NCBI GenBank assembly: GCA_030142905.1
Contig: JASJOG010000018.1
Coordinates: forward strand, 682,001 to 746,000
Direction of reading: 5' to 3'
Origin: Heliopora coerulea
Taxonomy: Eukaryota > Cnidaria > Anthozoa > Scleralcyonacea > Helioporidae
Length of the DNA stretch: 64,000 nt
Of the stretch, positions 23,684 to 34,738 are shown one piece after another. A program made the translations under genes and the position numbers. The notes under the pieces were generated by a model. That model was not told the origin of the DNA. It searched no databases and saw only the letters and a list, made by a program, of their open reading frames with translations. Each line of letters begins with the position of its first letter. Position 1 is the first letter of the stretch.

Positions 23684-23729
23684 ACTACACTGATGAGGCC
23701 CAGTAGGCCGAAACGGTTCTGTCTGTAGT
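23684..23729 (+). ncRNA. Type I hammerhead ribozyme
   Basis: All core elements are present in order. Stem I 5' strand is ACTACA (23684-23689); the core is CTGATGA (23690-23696). Stem II is GGCC/GGCC around the loop CAGTA (23697-23709), followed by GAAA (23710-23713). A 2-bp stem III (AC/GT) has a six-base loop, then cleavable C at 23723. The stem I 3' strand is TGTAGT (23724-23729), perfectly complementary to ACTACA. Very short stem III is what has been reported for hammerheads in Penelope-like and other metazoan retroelements. It lies in the intron of the Harbinger accessory gene, flanked by TA microsatellites. Self-cleavage is predicted, not shown. Confidence 0.88.
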
Positions 23730-25219
23730 TATATATATGTATATATACTTTAGTAAGCCAGGTTCATCGATTCATGGATACTTACATAGTCATTGGAATA
23801 TTTACAACCATATATATAAACCTACTAACCTACTTCTCTTCTTTTTAAGTAACATCTGTCATGAAAATGACGATAGTAGTGAACAAGACGAAAGCAGCAG
23901 TGATTTGGGTGAGGATGACTCCCTGATATTAACAAGAAATAAAAAGAAAAAGAAGAAGAGAGGTAGAAAGGCTCAGTGGAGCCAAACTTTACAAGATGAT
24001 CTTGTGGATATAATAATTTCTAGTGAAGGCTTTAAAAAGAAACTAATATTCACAAACACTAAAAATCAACGAAATGGAGAAATCTATAAACAAATTCTAG
24101 CAGAACTCAGGCGTCGTACTTCAGAAAGAGAAGAGCAAGTTCCATTTAATTTTGTCCAAGTGCGTACAAAATTCAAAAAAAATAATCTCTGAATGTAAGC
24201 ATGTAGCCCTAACGATGAAAACTGCTACAGGAATAGAAAGATTCATCGAACAAAAAGAGTATGGGAAATGGTTTAATGACCTGTTTGCCATTGTCAAGAC
24301 ACGTGATTCTTGTATGCCAGAACTTGCAGTTGAACCATCTTGTTCAGAAGAAGGCTTGGCAAATTCAAATGATAATGAAGATTCAACATCATCTTCAGTT
24401 GAGAAGAAAATATTGTTAATAAACAAACCCTGCAGACAGAAAAAGAAGCAGGACGTTATAAATGAAACATTGGGCCTTATTAAGAGTGTAATCCAAAATG
24501 ATCCAACAAAAGAGGTACTTTCTTATTTGAAAGATGAATCTGAAAAGGCTTGGGAGCACGAATTAAAAATAATGTAATTGCTCACCCAAAGCACTTCAAC
24601 AGTGCAAACACAACAGCTATATAACATGCAAAATTCTGAATATACACAGGGAAAAAGCAGTCAAGCATGGTCACAATGCAACATCCAAATGTTTCAATCA
24701 CCTAATCAAGAAAATGGATGGCCATATGGTTACTATAGACCTAATTTCAGTTAAATTTGTGCTACAGAATTGTACAAATGGGTAAACTGTTTTAATTTTG
24801 TTGAGTTGTAATTATAATGTTGACATTTATTTGACATATAGGGTAGAACGTTTTTTTAGTTATTTACTGTATTGTTTACCGAAAATCTGCCTTATGATAA
24901 TTCTTGATAAGACTATCAAAGTAAGAAAGTAGTATAGTATTGACACTCTTTGGAAGACCTAAAAAACAATTTTGCTACATTTTCAAATTAAAAAGATAGT
25001 ATTAGAATTCAGCCAGGGTAGTATTAATAAATTACACAGATTGCCTTCAGTTGTTTTGTGTAACTGTGATAGTCTGTCAAGGTTTATCTTAGTTCAAATT
25101 CACACTTGTTGCAGATCACACTTATTCGTTATTTTTGTCTGGTAAATCTTAAACAACAAACTTAACATTCTTTGTGCAATTTATTCAAGAGAGAGGAAGT
25201 TCGATTATTTAAAAAATCC

Positions 25220-25829
25220 TTAAGACTCCTTTTCTCTCCACAGCTTGTCAGCAAGTGCATTTCTTACTTTTGTAGCCTGTGCATTAGAATTTCTGATTTT
25301 CCTGCACTTGGTCATGTGTAATTCATCTCGAATTTCATCACTGGATTTCCTTTCGTTCGTAGTAGAATTAATGGTAAGATCCAATGTAGCAGGGATTACA
25401 TCTCTCATTGGAATGCAAACATTATGTAGTACCATACATGCTAATGTTATTATGGTAACTTCTTCTGGTATGCTCTCATTCTTTCTCAACAAGATTCTCC
25501 ATCTTCCTTTCAGTTGTCCAAATGCACCTTCTGAAACCATTCTAGCTCTGCTAAGCCTGTAGTTAAAATATCTCATTTTGTCACTTAGCACAGCTTCAGT
25601 GCAAGGTTTCAATAGCCAGGGTTGCAGAGGAAAGGCTGAATCAGCAACAATTAAAGGTGGAATAATTACATCTGCCACTTTCTTCCCCATTTCTAAAGTA
25701 ATCCCGTGGTTTTGAAGTTTATCCCACATATCTATAGACTGAAAGATTAGAGTCATGTGAGTTCCCAGGAAAACGACAACTTCCCCTGATGAACCTGTAC
25801 TTTGCGTGAACTATAGCCATAAGTACAAC

Positions 25830-25863
<34 letters not shown>

Positions 25864-26525
25864 CAAGCCTCAGCGCCACCTGCCGGACATTTAATTGGTA
25901 TGTGGCATCCATCTAACGCTCCCCAGCAAAATGGAAATTGCCACATGCTGTTCATGCTCTCCATCATCTCTTTAAATTCTTCCTTGAAAGCTGGTCTTAA
26001 ATTGCCAATAAACTCAGTCCATAAGTTTTCGACAATAGATTAGCATACTTGCGAAACTATTCCATGAATTGTGGACACTCCTAAACCAACCATTTCTGAA
26101 ATTGTGTAATAATAATCACTTCTAGATAGGCGATACAAACAAATACCAAAGCGGCACTCTGGTGATATTGGCTCTTCATTAACTGTTTTTCGCGTCAAAT
26201 CGTGACAAATTCGGCCTAATACGAACAAGGAAGTATCTTTTGACATTCGAAACGTTCGCTTGAATCGTTCTTCAGAATAATTATTCCAAACCAACTCGCA
26301 CCATCCGTTGTTTCTTCTTAGCCTTCTACTTGAACGATGAATTTCTGTTTTTTGAAGCATGATTAGTAACAGATTCATGAGACTAGATATAATTTGTAAA
26401 CGCTTCCTTTTGATTGCAATCGTTAAAAGTAACATATTTCTTAACATTTGTTGACGTCGTCTTGCTTTTATTAAAATAACTTTCATCATATTTCTCGATT
26501 GCAAAGTTAATCCAGGACGCGCCAT
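25220..26525 (-). pseudogene. HARBI1-like transposase nuclease (inner Harbinger), broken
   Basis: It starts MARPGLTLQSRN at 26525. An N-terminal basic helical part leads to RFGICLYRLSRSDYYYTISE. A TAA at 26040-26042 interrupts the frame, which then resumes as SIVENLWTEF. ALDGCHIPIKCP, GGAEACKEYHNFKNFYSV and PGNSHDS follow. A one-base frameshift near 25750 leads to the last frame (25756-25220) with VADSAFP and MVSEGAFGQLKGRWR. Catalytic D, D and E positions are all still present. It is related to but clearly diverged from the copy at 17.8 kb. Transcribed towards the accessory gene. Confidence 0.88.
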
Positions 26526-27284
26526 TTTTTGTTCTGGAATTTAAAATTCGCGGGAAAACTGAAAGCTGATACCCAGACCCTTAATTATTCCAATCTTCAA
26601 AAAAAATTAAGTTCGGCGTAAATTGGTTCGACGTATGAATCACTGCCGTGTCGAATTCGCACCAAAGCCGAACTTAATTTAATTATATTCGGCACATGTG
26701 AAGTACGGCGTATGAAACGGGCCTTAATCAATTAAGTTCGACAAAGTTCGATGTGGTTTCAGACGTCGAACTTCTTATGTGCCGAACCTAATGCATATGA
26801 CTGAGAAAACCTGCTGCTAGCTTGAAATTCGACATATGAAATCGCAATTAGCTACCTCCACACAGGTTGCGCGATGTTTTCGAGTTAATTAGTCGACTTT
26901 GAAGGCGACATGAGAAATGTATGATTTGCGAGTCGATACCTAAATAGAAATGCATCACGTGCTTGTTATTAACATGTAATCGTTCCGCTGTAGCTGAGCA
27001 AAAGGAAGCCGAAGGATGGCTAGCAGTGATCCGTGTTGGATGCTGGAATCAATGCCACCTGGCAACTTTAAAGAAGGGGAAACCATATTAAGAATAACCG
27101 CCTCTGAGTTTCTTCTGTTCCCCTCCTTCATATTTACGTTCTTTGCCTTGGCCATTCAGAAAACTTGAAAACGATCAGGTTCTCTCCCTTTTTTTATGAT
27201 GATATTCATCCTACGCACATAGTCCCTAATATGATGTACATTATCATAGAAATGTCGACTCTACAATAATCATCAAATTAAGTT

Positions 27285-27462
27285 TAGGATTAGGGTTACC
27301 AAACACTAACCTTAACCCTAATCCTAACCATAATTCTAACCATAATTCTAACCCTAATCCTAGCCAAAACCCTAGCCCTAATCCTAAACCTAACCCTCAT
27401 CCAAATCCATACCCTAATCCTAATTATAATCGTAACTCTAATCCTAATCTCAATACACTTAA
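27285..27462. repeat. Degenerate telomere-like CCCTAA repeat
   Basis: AACCCTAATCCTAACC-type units at 6-base spacing over about 180 bp, with many substitutions. A shorter patch is at 38986-39000. It lies inside the outer Harbinger element, so it is an interstitial repeat carried by a transposon rather than a chromosome end. Confidence 0.85.
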
Positions 27463-27840
27463 TCACACAACTTCCGGGGAAAATACCGCCTCCGACAACA
27501 TGATAAGTTCGACGTTTGAAACAGGCCTAACTCGCCTGGTTTCACCAGTTTCATGCTGATAAGGGACTTCAGTTCGTCCCACGTGATCATGACATGCATT
27601 CGGTCGTCTTTTGGTTGGTTCGTTCTGACCACACGGCTTCTTCACGGTACCAGTTACATTGTCAAATAGTTGGGACAGTTCACGGTAAAAATTCTCTCAC
27701 TGCCACGTTTCTGGGATCGTCGTTTTCGATACGAGCGCGAAAAACACAGCTGTTTGCATTATACTTATCCCTTTGCCCACCGCGCGAAGCGCGGTGGGAG
27801 GGCCAAAGACCCGAGCGGGCGAGGGTATTAATCTCGACGT

Positions 27841-29140
27841 GTGTGGAGTCCTTTTATACGCGTGGTCCGAACTTGTTTACAACAAACTTTTTCCTTCCGG
27901 CTCTCGCCCGGGCATTCTTTATGGACTACCAAAAGTTCACAAAGCTGGCGTTCCCCTTTGACCCATCCTCTCTTCTATTGGCACTCATGCTTACGTTCTG
28001 GTAAAATTTCTCGTCCCACTCCTTCGTCCGTTCTCTTCAGGTAATTATATAGTGAGTGGCTCCTTTTCTTTCGTCAATGATCTTCTTTCTTCCAACTTTA
28101 ACTCTGATAATTTAATTACGGCAAGCTTTGACATCAAGTCCCTTTTCACCAACATTCCCTTGGATGAAACGATTGACATCATTGTTACTAAATTATTCTC
28201 TAACTCCATACATTTTCATGGTTTTAATAACGAACTTTGAATACCAAAACTTTAACACCAAACTTTTAAAATTATCTGTTAAAAATTGTCATTTTTTTAT
28301 TTAACGGTGTTCTTTACGAACAAATAGATGGTGTAGCCATGGGCTCTCCGTTGGGACCGCTTTTTGCGGATATTTTTCTCTCATGGCATTAACGAAATTG
28401 GCTTGAACTGTGTCCTGCCAACTTTAAACTTGTTCTGTATTGCAGATATGCTGACGACTGCTTCTTACTGTTTCGATCGAATAACCACATAAATGCTTTT
28501 CTTAACTTTTTACATCGTCAACACTCTAGTATTGTTTTTACTGTTGAAAATGAAGTTAACAAGTCATTATCATTTCCTTGATGTTAAAATCACACGAGAC
28601 AATGGCTCTTTTAACACCTCCGTCTTTCACAAACCCACCTTTACCGGCCTACATACAAATGTTGACAGCTTTATTCCGTTTACTTTCAAAAAAGATCTAG
28701 TCATGTCTCTTTTAAATCGTTATTTTAACATTTGTTCTACCTATATTACCTTTCACTCGGAACTTAATAATTTTAAGAAACTATTTTCTCTCAACGACTA
28801 TCCCTGTAATTTTTTAGACAAATGTATTCGCTATTTTTTAGACAACAAATTTTTGCCTGTACCAAAAGTTTTCCTTGCGCCTAAAAAGATAATGTACTTC
28901 TGCCTTCCCTTCACTGGACAACACAGCCTCCAGATTCGCACACAAATTCGTAATCTTTGCTCAAATGCCTTCACTCATATTTCCATTTGTTTCGTTTTCC
29001 GTCCGTCGCTCCGCCTAGCACACTTCTTTTCTTTTAAAGACGGCATTCTCAACGGTCTAAAATCTCGTGTTGTGTATCTTTTTAAGTGTCAATGCCGTAA
29101 TGCTTGGTATGTAGCCCAAACTAGAAGATACCATCCTTTC
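27841..29140 (+). pseudogene. Penelope-like element RT + GIY-YIG, degraded
   Basis: Spread over three frames are FPSGSRPGILYGLPKVHKAG (the PLE RT start signature), ITASFDIKSLFTNIPLDETI, MGSPLGPLFADIFLS, YADDC (catalytic box), SFLDVKITRDNGSFNTSVFH and FLAPKKIMYFCLPFTGQHSL. The GIY-YIG start SRVVYLFKCQCRNAWYVAQT follows. Several frameshifts and stops (e.g. within 27960-28060 and near 28390) show it is dead. Close relative of the 39.9-41.4 kb copy. The 5' part upstream of the RT is missing, the 3' end is cut by LINE sequence. Confidence 0.88.
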
Positions 29141-29144
29141 AAGA

Positions 29145-29400
29145 ATGTTTGTAAGAATAATATCGATAAGGGACTCCGTTGAGTGTGTGATACGCGTAGA
29201 ATGCTTATTTAGTTGTCGAAATTGAGCGGTTTCACATAATGGCAAGAGTATTTTGGCATTGTTTGTATCAGTTTTTAGTAACTTTGCTCCTTTTACCTTC
29301 CTGTCATTAATTTTGAAAGCAGGAATGTCTTCATAGGACCTGCTGGTGGACATAGCATGTGTCCCTGTTATATTTGGAACCTGACCACTCATGGTATTGT
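29145..29400 (-). pseudogene. LINE endonuclease-domain fragment
   Basis: The reverse strand reads QFRQLNKHSTRITHSTESLI, then DIILTN. The TR-T--S-T-IDIILTN signature marks the C-terminal part of the APE-type endonuclease of CR1/Jockey-like LINEs. Upstream residues (GAKLLKTDTNNAKIL) are less diagnostic. Fragment only. Confidence 0.55.
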
Positions 29401-29429
29401 TTTTGTAAAAACAATGCGCAGGATGTCAG

Positions 29430-29731
29430 TGTTAGATAGTTAAACTGTTCTTTGAAGTCAGCCGTATTTAGTTTGTTGCGTGAACAGGATGAACTATTGT
29501 CGATAAATGTAATTTCAGAACACCATGAATGTGATGTGTCTGACAGCGCATGATATAGGATATTATTATTATTATAATTGCAACTAGTGTTACTAAGAAA
29601 GCGAAGTCAGATACGAGAAAGGTTTTACACAAACTGTTGGAGTTCGATAATAAAAGTTTGGGGAAAACTGTTGTATTTTGTTCTGGTATCCTTACACTGG
29701 CAATAAAGAACCTTTATAGCACGAGGTAACA
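29430..29731 (+). repeat. 5' LTR of the gypsy element
   Basis: Starts TG and ends CA. It contains the AATAAAGAACCT stretch at 29702 that may serve as poly(A) signal. After it comes TTTGGCGACCCCACCAG, in the position of a primer-binding site. The priming tRNA is not identified. Confidence 0.9.
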
Positions 29732-29999
29732 TTTGGCGACCCCACCAGAACGGCCAGTTCGATGGGCTTATAAATGAAAGGACGCAAGCAAGGGTTACTT
29801 CTACAACGGCTACCACAAAAACTCTAAGATGAAAATGATGAGGTTAGATCATTCTAATTTTTTTTTAATTAGAAGAGAATATTGTGTGTCCTGGTTTTTG
29901 AACGAGAGTAGAGGCAAACAAAGAAGCGTTGTCAGGACTCTGTCAGACCAACTGGTCATTGTCAGTACTCAGAATACGCCTGCTTGTTAAACACGCAGT

Positions 30000-30890
30000 A
30001 TGGAAGACCTCGAGACGTTGCAATTTGAACTGGAGTCACTACTCTACATAAAGAGCGAGGCTAAATTGGAAGAATTCGTGGTTTCGATCAAGTTAGATGT
30101 AGATCTTTCGGCGAAAAGCAAAATAGCAGTGCTGAAAATCATTCAAAGATCTATAGACGTAAGGGTAGACGAAGAAGGGGAATTGTCCGAAAAGGGGTCT
30201 TGGTTTAAGCATGCCATCGACAGTCTACAACCTGAACAACAGAAGAAGAATGAATCACAGCTTGCGCTCAATTTAATACAGCAACAAATTGACGCTCTGA
30301 AACAAAAGCAGCAGTCGGAAATGGACGGTTTGTTGGCAAAATTGGCTGCGGCACAGACACATGCCGAGCAAACCACGATTAAATTTACAAGCGTAACCGA
30401 GAAACCAAGTCAGGCCTCAAACGTAGCGGTAACTGAGCACATAAACGAGGAAGGACCCTCAAGCACGTCGCTTTTACTCCACGAATTCAAAATTTCTGGG
30501 CAGATCGGTGAGCCGGGTCAGACGGACAAATTAACATTCGTATCGCTGACTCATCAAATTGATTCGGGGTTAAAACGGAATTATAAAGAAAGTGAAATCG
30601 TCGACGCCGTAATTCGCCCAATTTCCCTCCATAGTAGCCTGAGAAGTTATGTGGAGACTTTAAAAGATTTAACCCTCCCGAAGTGGAGAAAAATTTTGCG
30701 TATACATTATCCGGAAAAATCTGCGTCAGAACTCTACCAACACCTGGCCACGATCTTTCAACAACCCAGGGAGACCGCGCAGCAACTCCTCCTTCACGCT
30801 CTCGATTTGCGTAATAAAGTGGGTTTCGCGAGCAAAGAATCGGAATGTGAAGTACAACACGACGAACCGCTCATTCAAAAACCTTTATTT
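30000..30890 (+). pseudogene. Gypsy gag, N-terminal part (interrupted by LINE)
   Basis: The ATG at 30000 opens a frame of about 295 residues. It has a helical N-terminus, a coiled-coil-like Gln/Lys-rich region (QQQIDALKQKQQSEMDGLLA), and a retrotransposon gag-like domain (HEFKISGQIGEPGQTDKLTF to LRSYVETLKDLTLPKWRKIL and YQHLATIFQQPRETAQQLL). It is cut at about 30883 by the 3' tail of an inserted LINE; about 50 or more residues before the zinc knuckle are lost. Confidence 0.8.
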
Positions 30891-31735
30891 ATTTATTTAT
30901 TATTATTATTATTATTTAATCTTATTTACAAATACGGTAGTCCTTCAGTCTATTTACAAGTCTGTTTTCCAAGGAGCCGTATGTTTTTTAACTAACTTAT
31001 TAAACAAAATTAAAACACGCTACAATAAAAAGAGAAACATTATGATATGTATCTTATTGGTATTACTTTACAATTATTTAAAAAAATCTTTAGGCTTATT
31101 CATGAGTCCATCTGTCTTTGAGTAGAGACCGAAAACGCCCTAAGGAGATATTGCTCACTTTAAGAGATCTCGGTAGGTCGTTCCAAATTTTAGCCCCGGA
31201 ATAACTAATACTTTTTTAAGGAAATTTGTTTTGGGCTTATCCGAAACATAATTACAGTTATTATTCCGTAGGCTATATATTTGATTACTTGCAGCCTTAA
31301 TAATGTGGAAAATACTTTCCAGATATTCTCCCTTTCTTAATTTGTACATAAATACAGTTTTTTTGTCTTCCCTTCTCTCCACCAATGGTTGCCAACCTAA
31401 TTCTCTAATGATCGAAATAGATCTAAATCCGTATGATTTACCAGTAATGACCCTTGCAGCCCTGTTTTGCATTTTTTGAAGTTTTTTCAAGTAAATAATT
31501 ATTGCAGGTATCCCAAACAAGGCTACAATAGTCAAAATATGGCAGAATAATTGCATTATAGACTGAGATCAATGTCTCATGTGGTACAAAAGCTTTCATG
31601 AAAACTTTTGAAACAGAACTACGAGATGATATTCTAGCGGCAAATTTGAGACCCATACTCCGGATATCCTGACTAACAGACGAAGATTTGATGAAACACG
31701 TCAATGAGCTGGCGTCCCACCAAGCGGAAAGGTAA
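30883..31735 (-). mobile_element. 5'-truncated LINE insertion (CR1/Jockey-like C-terminus)
   Basis: On the reverse strand, SVYNAIILPYFDYCSLVWDT, KMQNRAARVITGKSY and IIRELGWQPLVERREDKKTV are the conserved region after the RT in CR1/Jockey-type LINEs. The 3' end is an ATTT/ATT-repeat tail on the + strand at 30883-30917. Frame changes are present. Confidence 0.8.
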
Positions 31736-31823
31736 AATAAGCTCGCTTGCGAAAGGCGATCAGCTAAAGTTAACATCTGCGAAGCAGATGAGGCGGAAAT
31801 TAAACAGCGCAGGTGCGTTGACG

Positions 31824-31825
<2 letters not shown>

Positions 31826-31873
<48 letters not shown>

Positions 31874-31890
31874 TATTATTATTATTATTA
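31826..31890. repeat. (TAA)n / (ATT)n microsatellite
   Basis: Pure trinucleotide run, likely the 3' tail of the LINE at 31890-33068. Confidence 0.95.
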
Positions 31891-33068
31891 ATAACATATT
31901 TTTACAGGATAGCCATTTCAGTTATAAAAACTGCTATCAATATGGGTCCTGTATCAATACATAAATAATTAAAAATATACAAAAAATACATATAAAATAC
32001 AAAATAAAAGTTCAAACAAACTGAAACAAATTAAAAATAATAAACAAATTCAAACTTATATATAATCATTAAAAAGACTTGCTCCCTTATAAACTTGGGG
32101 CTTTCCCATCAAGACACTTTTTGACGAGGTTGACGATGTGCTTTTCTCTTCTGATCTTAAGAAGGTCTCAACCAAGCTTTGCCGTCATCTCTTCTGCGGA
32201 CAAGTGGGCTACATTTAACACTATTGTACCACTATGTCTTTGCAAACATTCCAGTTCTTCTTCATTACCTTTGTCACTGCCATGGAAAACAACACAACAA
32301 TAATCCAGGATGGTTAGAGTCATCGATTTATACAGTCGGTTCGATGCTTCAATTGTTAACGACGATCTTATTCTTGAAAAAATCTCCAATATTTTAGAGA
32401 GTTTCTTCTTTACATAATCAATATGCAAATTGAAGGTTAGAGTGCTGTCCAAAACCACGCCTAGATATTTAAAGTTATCAGAGTGTTTTACAGATTCTCC
32501 TTCCAATGTTATATCAGTCCTATCATTATCTTGACGATGCAGTCTTTGGTAGGTACCAGAAACCATGAACTCAGTCTTTTTTAGATTCAGAATCAGTTTG
32601 TTGCCAGAAAGCCACTCGGACAGATTATTACTGAGTTCCATATTTAGCTTTACCTCCATTTCCAGCATCTGTACAGCGGAGAGAAATATAACCGTATCAT
32701 CGGCATACATCATCACTTTAGAAAAGTTAATGCATAATGGTAGATCGCTGATGTACAATGTAAACAGAGCTGGCCCCAATATACTACCTTGAGGCAGGCA
32801 CACCATTTTCCACTACCAAGGGATTCGATAGCTCATTTCCCAGTGCAACAACTTGAAACCTATCAGATAGATAACTTGTAAACCAGTCAATCGAATTTTC
32901 CACAAAACCAAATCTTTTCAGTTTGGAGATAAGTTCTTTATGGGGCACAGTATCAAAGGCCTTCTTTAGATCTACAAACAAGGCACCCGTTAACCTTCCT
33001 GCATCCGCATTTCGTCTGATCTCGTCTGTGAAATAAATCACAGCATTCTCAGTTGAATGATAAGATCG
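31826..33068 (-). mobile_element. 5'-truncated LINE with reverse transcriptase (CR1/Jockey-like)
   Basis: On the reverse strand, FRSYHSTENAVIYFTDEIRR, LTGALFVDLKKAFDTVPHKE, PQGSILGPALFTLYISDLP, VMMYADDTVIF and LILNLKKTEFMV are the RT blocks in order. A post-RT region (FKYLGVVLDSTLTFNLHIDY) ends about 32060. One frame change falls at 32785-32806. A trinucleotide tail closes the 3' end. The insertion splits the gypsy gag. Confidence 0.87.
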
Positions 33069-33069
33069 G

Positions 33070-33470
33070 AACTTGAAAGCTTGAAACACCAACAAGCCAC
33101 GGGAAGCCGGGAGTCCGTAAGGAGCAGAGGATTGGCGCCAACTGTGAACATTGTTTTGCGTGTGGAGAGTTTGGCCATATCGCTTCCGAATGCGCAGAAA
33201 ACGCGAAACGCCCGAGAAACGAGAAGCGGCTATCCCGCGGTCGGAACAGGGTTTAGCCGGAGAGATAGCATCCCGTCAGTGTAATAATTGTTCGAAACAT
33301 TTGGGACAGACTTTTCGGCGCTGCACATGTTGCAAATTGGTTAGCTACTGTAATCCCACTTGCCGGAAGTCCCATTGGTCTCAGCATAAAACATTATGCA
33401 ACGCTATCAAGAAGGAAATTCGAAACAGAATGAAACGGTGCACGATAATCGTTCTGAGAGTTTTATAAGC
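33070..33470 (+). pseudogene. Gypsy gag C-terminus: CCHC zinc knuckle plus MYND-like finger
   Basis: The frame at 33143 gives CEHCFACGEFGHIASEC, a CX2CX4HX4C retroviral-type zinc knuckle for RNA binding. After a TAG in that frame, the next frame (33151-33468) gives CNNCSKHLGQTFRRCTCC, then KLVSYCNPTCRKSHWSQHK and TLC. This matches the Cys/His spacing of a MYND finger, a protein-protein interaction module. A frame change then leads towards the protease. Both modules lie before pol, so they look like one ancestral gag tail. Confidence 0.7.
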
Positions 33471-33520
33471 CATGTCACGCCTAAAGAACGAGAAAGATTA
33501 ATCAACCAGGCAGGTCGAAG

Positions 33521-34738
33521 ATGTATGGGGTTAAAGGAAAGCTCAACGGAAAAATGGTAGAGATTTTATGGGACACAGGAGCCCAAGTATCTATCATTTC
33601 AGTGGGCTTTCTGGAAGACAATTTTCGGAACGTCGTAATTAGGGACGTGGGCAAACTGTTAAATTGTGACCTTACACTAACGGCAGCCAATGGTAACAGC
33701 ATTCCTTATGAGGGATGGGTAGAGCTGGGTTTTCAAATTGGGGATTCTGAAAACATAATTCCCGTCCCATTCCTAGTAGCTAACGAGAAGTTCAAACTTC
33801 CCTTGCTGGGTTTCAATGTGATAGAGTACTTGATAAAATCAGAACAACTACACTACAATGATATCTCATCTAACTTCGTTGGAACCCAAGTGTTCAATGC
33901 TCCCGCTCTTGTTGATTTCGTGAAAAGTATGAGCCATGCTGAGTTATGTCCAGTGAAAACTCGCAAGAAAGACGTGGTTATACCCCAAAGGCAATCTGTA
34001 AAAATAAGCTGTAAAGTGAACACTGGTCCACTAAGTAAACCCACCCCAGTTTTATTCGAAGCTGACGAAAACGGTCAGCGGCCATCGGGTTTAAAAGTGG
34101 TAGACATGTTAGGAACGGCAAAATGGGGGAAGGCGAGCAGGATTGAAATAGAAGTCCAGAACACGACAAAGCACGATGTGAACTTAAGAGGTCGGACAGT
34201 TCTCGGTCGTCTCCAACTGGTTCAATCAGTCGTTCTCTTAGACGTGAGACTGAAGATTGATCACAGGAACGCTCAACAACCTCCTAATGTAAATGAAGCC
34301 AGTAATTTCGTTGCAAGTGAAACGCGTGATTGTACTTCCATGAATTTACCCGACCATCTGAAGGATGTAAAGTTGGGCGACTTGACTAGCGAGCAAAGAA
34401 GACTTGCTTCACAATTACTGATTGAACAAGCTGACGCGTTCGCTCAAGACGATGACGACGTAGGAAGTATCCCTAATCTTCAAATGAACATTCAGCTTAA
34501 CGACACAATGCCTGTTCAAAAGAACTATGTCGCGGTGCCTCGACCTTTTTACCCAGAGGTGAAGTTATATATTGAAGATTTGTTGAATAGGAATTTTATT
34601 CGTAGACTAACATCATCTTATAGTTCCCCCGTAGTTTGCGTGCGAAAAAAGGACCATAGTTTACGGCTGTGCGTCGACTATCGCGAATTGAACAGATTCC
34701 CAACGTCACCCGATTCCCAGGATTCAGGAAACCCTTGA
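33521..34738 (+). pseudogene. Gypsy pol: protease and start of reverse transcriptase
   Basis: EILWDTGAQVSIISVGFLED contains the aspartic protease D-T-G catalytic triad. Further on are a pol linker (LTSEQRRLASQLLIEQADAF) and the RT entry ([42 protein letters not shown]). The frame is lost right after VDYRELNR at about 34690. Confidence 0.88.

Larger units (their letters stand above)
23172..24577 (+). pseudogene. Harbinger accessory gene: zinc-ribbon + Myb/SANT-like protein (frameshifted)
   Basis: Exon 1 is 23172-23404. It encodes 78 residues with paired Cys at 4/7, 15/18, 23/26 and 47/50, a cross-brace-like zinc module. A GTATGG donor at 23405 and TTCTTTTTAAG acceptor ending 23849 define an intron in consistent phase. 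Exon 2 starts at 23850: an acidic stretch, a KKKKKKRGRK nuclear-localisation-like run, then WSQTLQDDLVDIIISSEGFK, the Myb/SANT-like region that lets these proteins bind the transposon ends and carry the nuclease into the nucleus. At the A-run 24174-24183 the frame shifts by one. The second half (KIISECKHVALTMKTATG to EHELKIM) continues to a TAA at 24575-24577. The role is inferred from family context. Confidence 0.72.
22905..26723. mobile_element. Inner PIF/Harbinger transposon, 3.8 kb
   Basis: Near-perfect 37-bp TIRs: GGCCCGTTTCATACGCCGTA continuing CTTCACATGTGCCGAAT, inverted at 26687-26723. Flanks are ATA and TTA, i.e. a TTA target with one change. It holds two divergent or convergent genes typical of the superfamily: a zinc-ribbon/Myb-like protein on the + strand and a HARBI1-type nuclease on the minus strand. 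Both are broken. Confidence 0.87.
22761..27527. mobile_element. Outer Harbinger-type element (host of nested copy)
   Basis: The left end GCCTATTTCGTACGTCGAAC, then TTATCAT, matches in reverse the right end ATGATAAGTTCGACGTTTGA ending AACAGGCC|TAA at 27500-27530. Internal TTCGAC motifs recur. It is split by the element at 22905-26723. Its right part carries a telomere-like repeat. Target duplication is not clean (ATA against TAA). Confidence 0.6.

Noticed and set aside
27285..27462. True telomere
   Set aside because: The repeat is short, degenerate and enclosed by transposon sequence on both sides.
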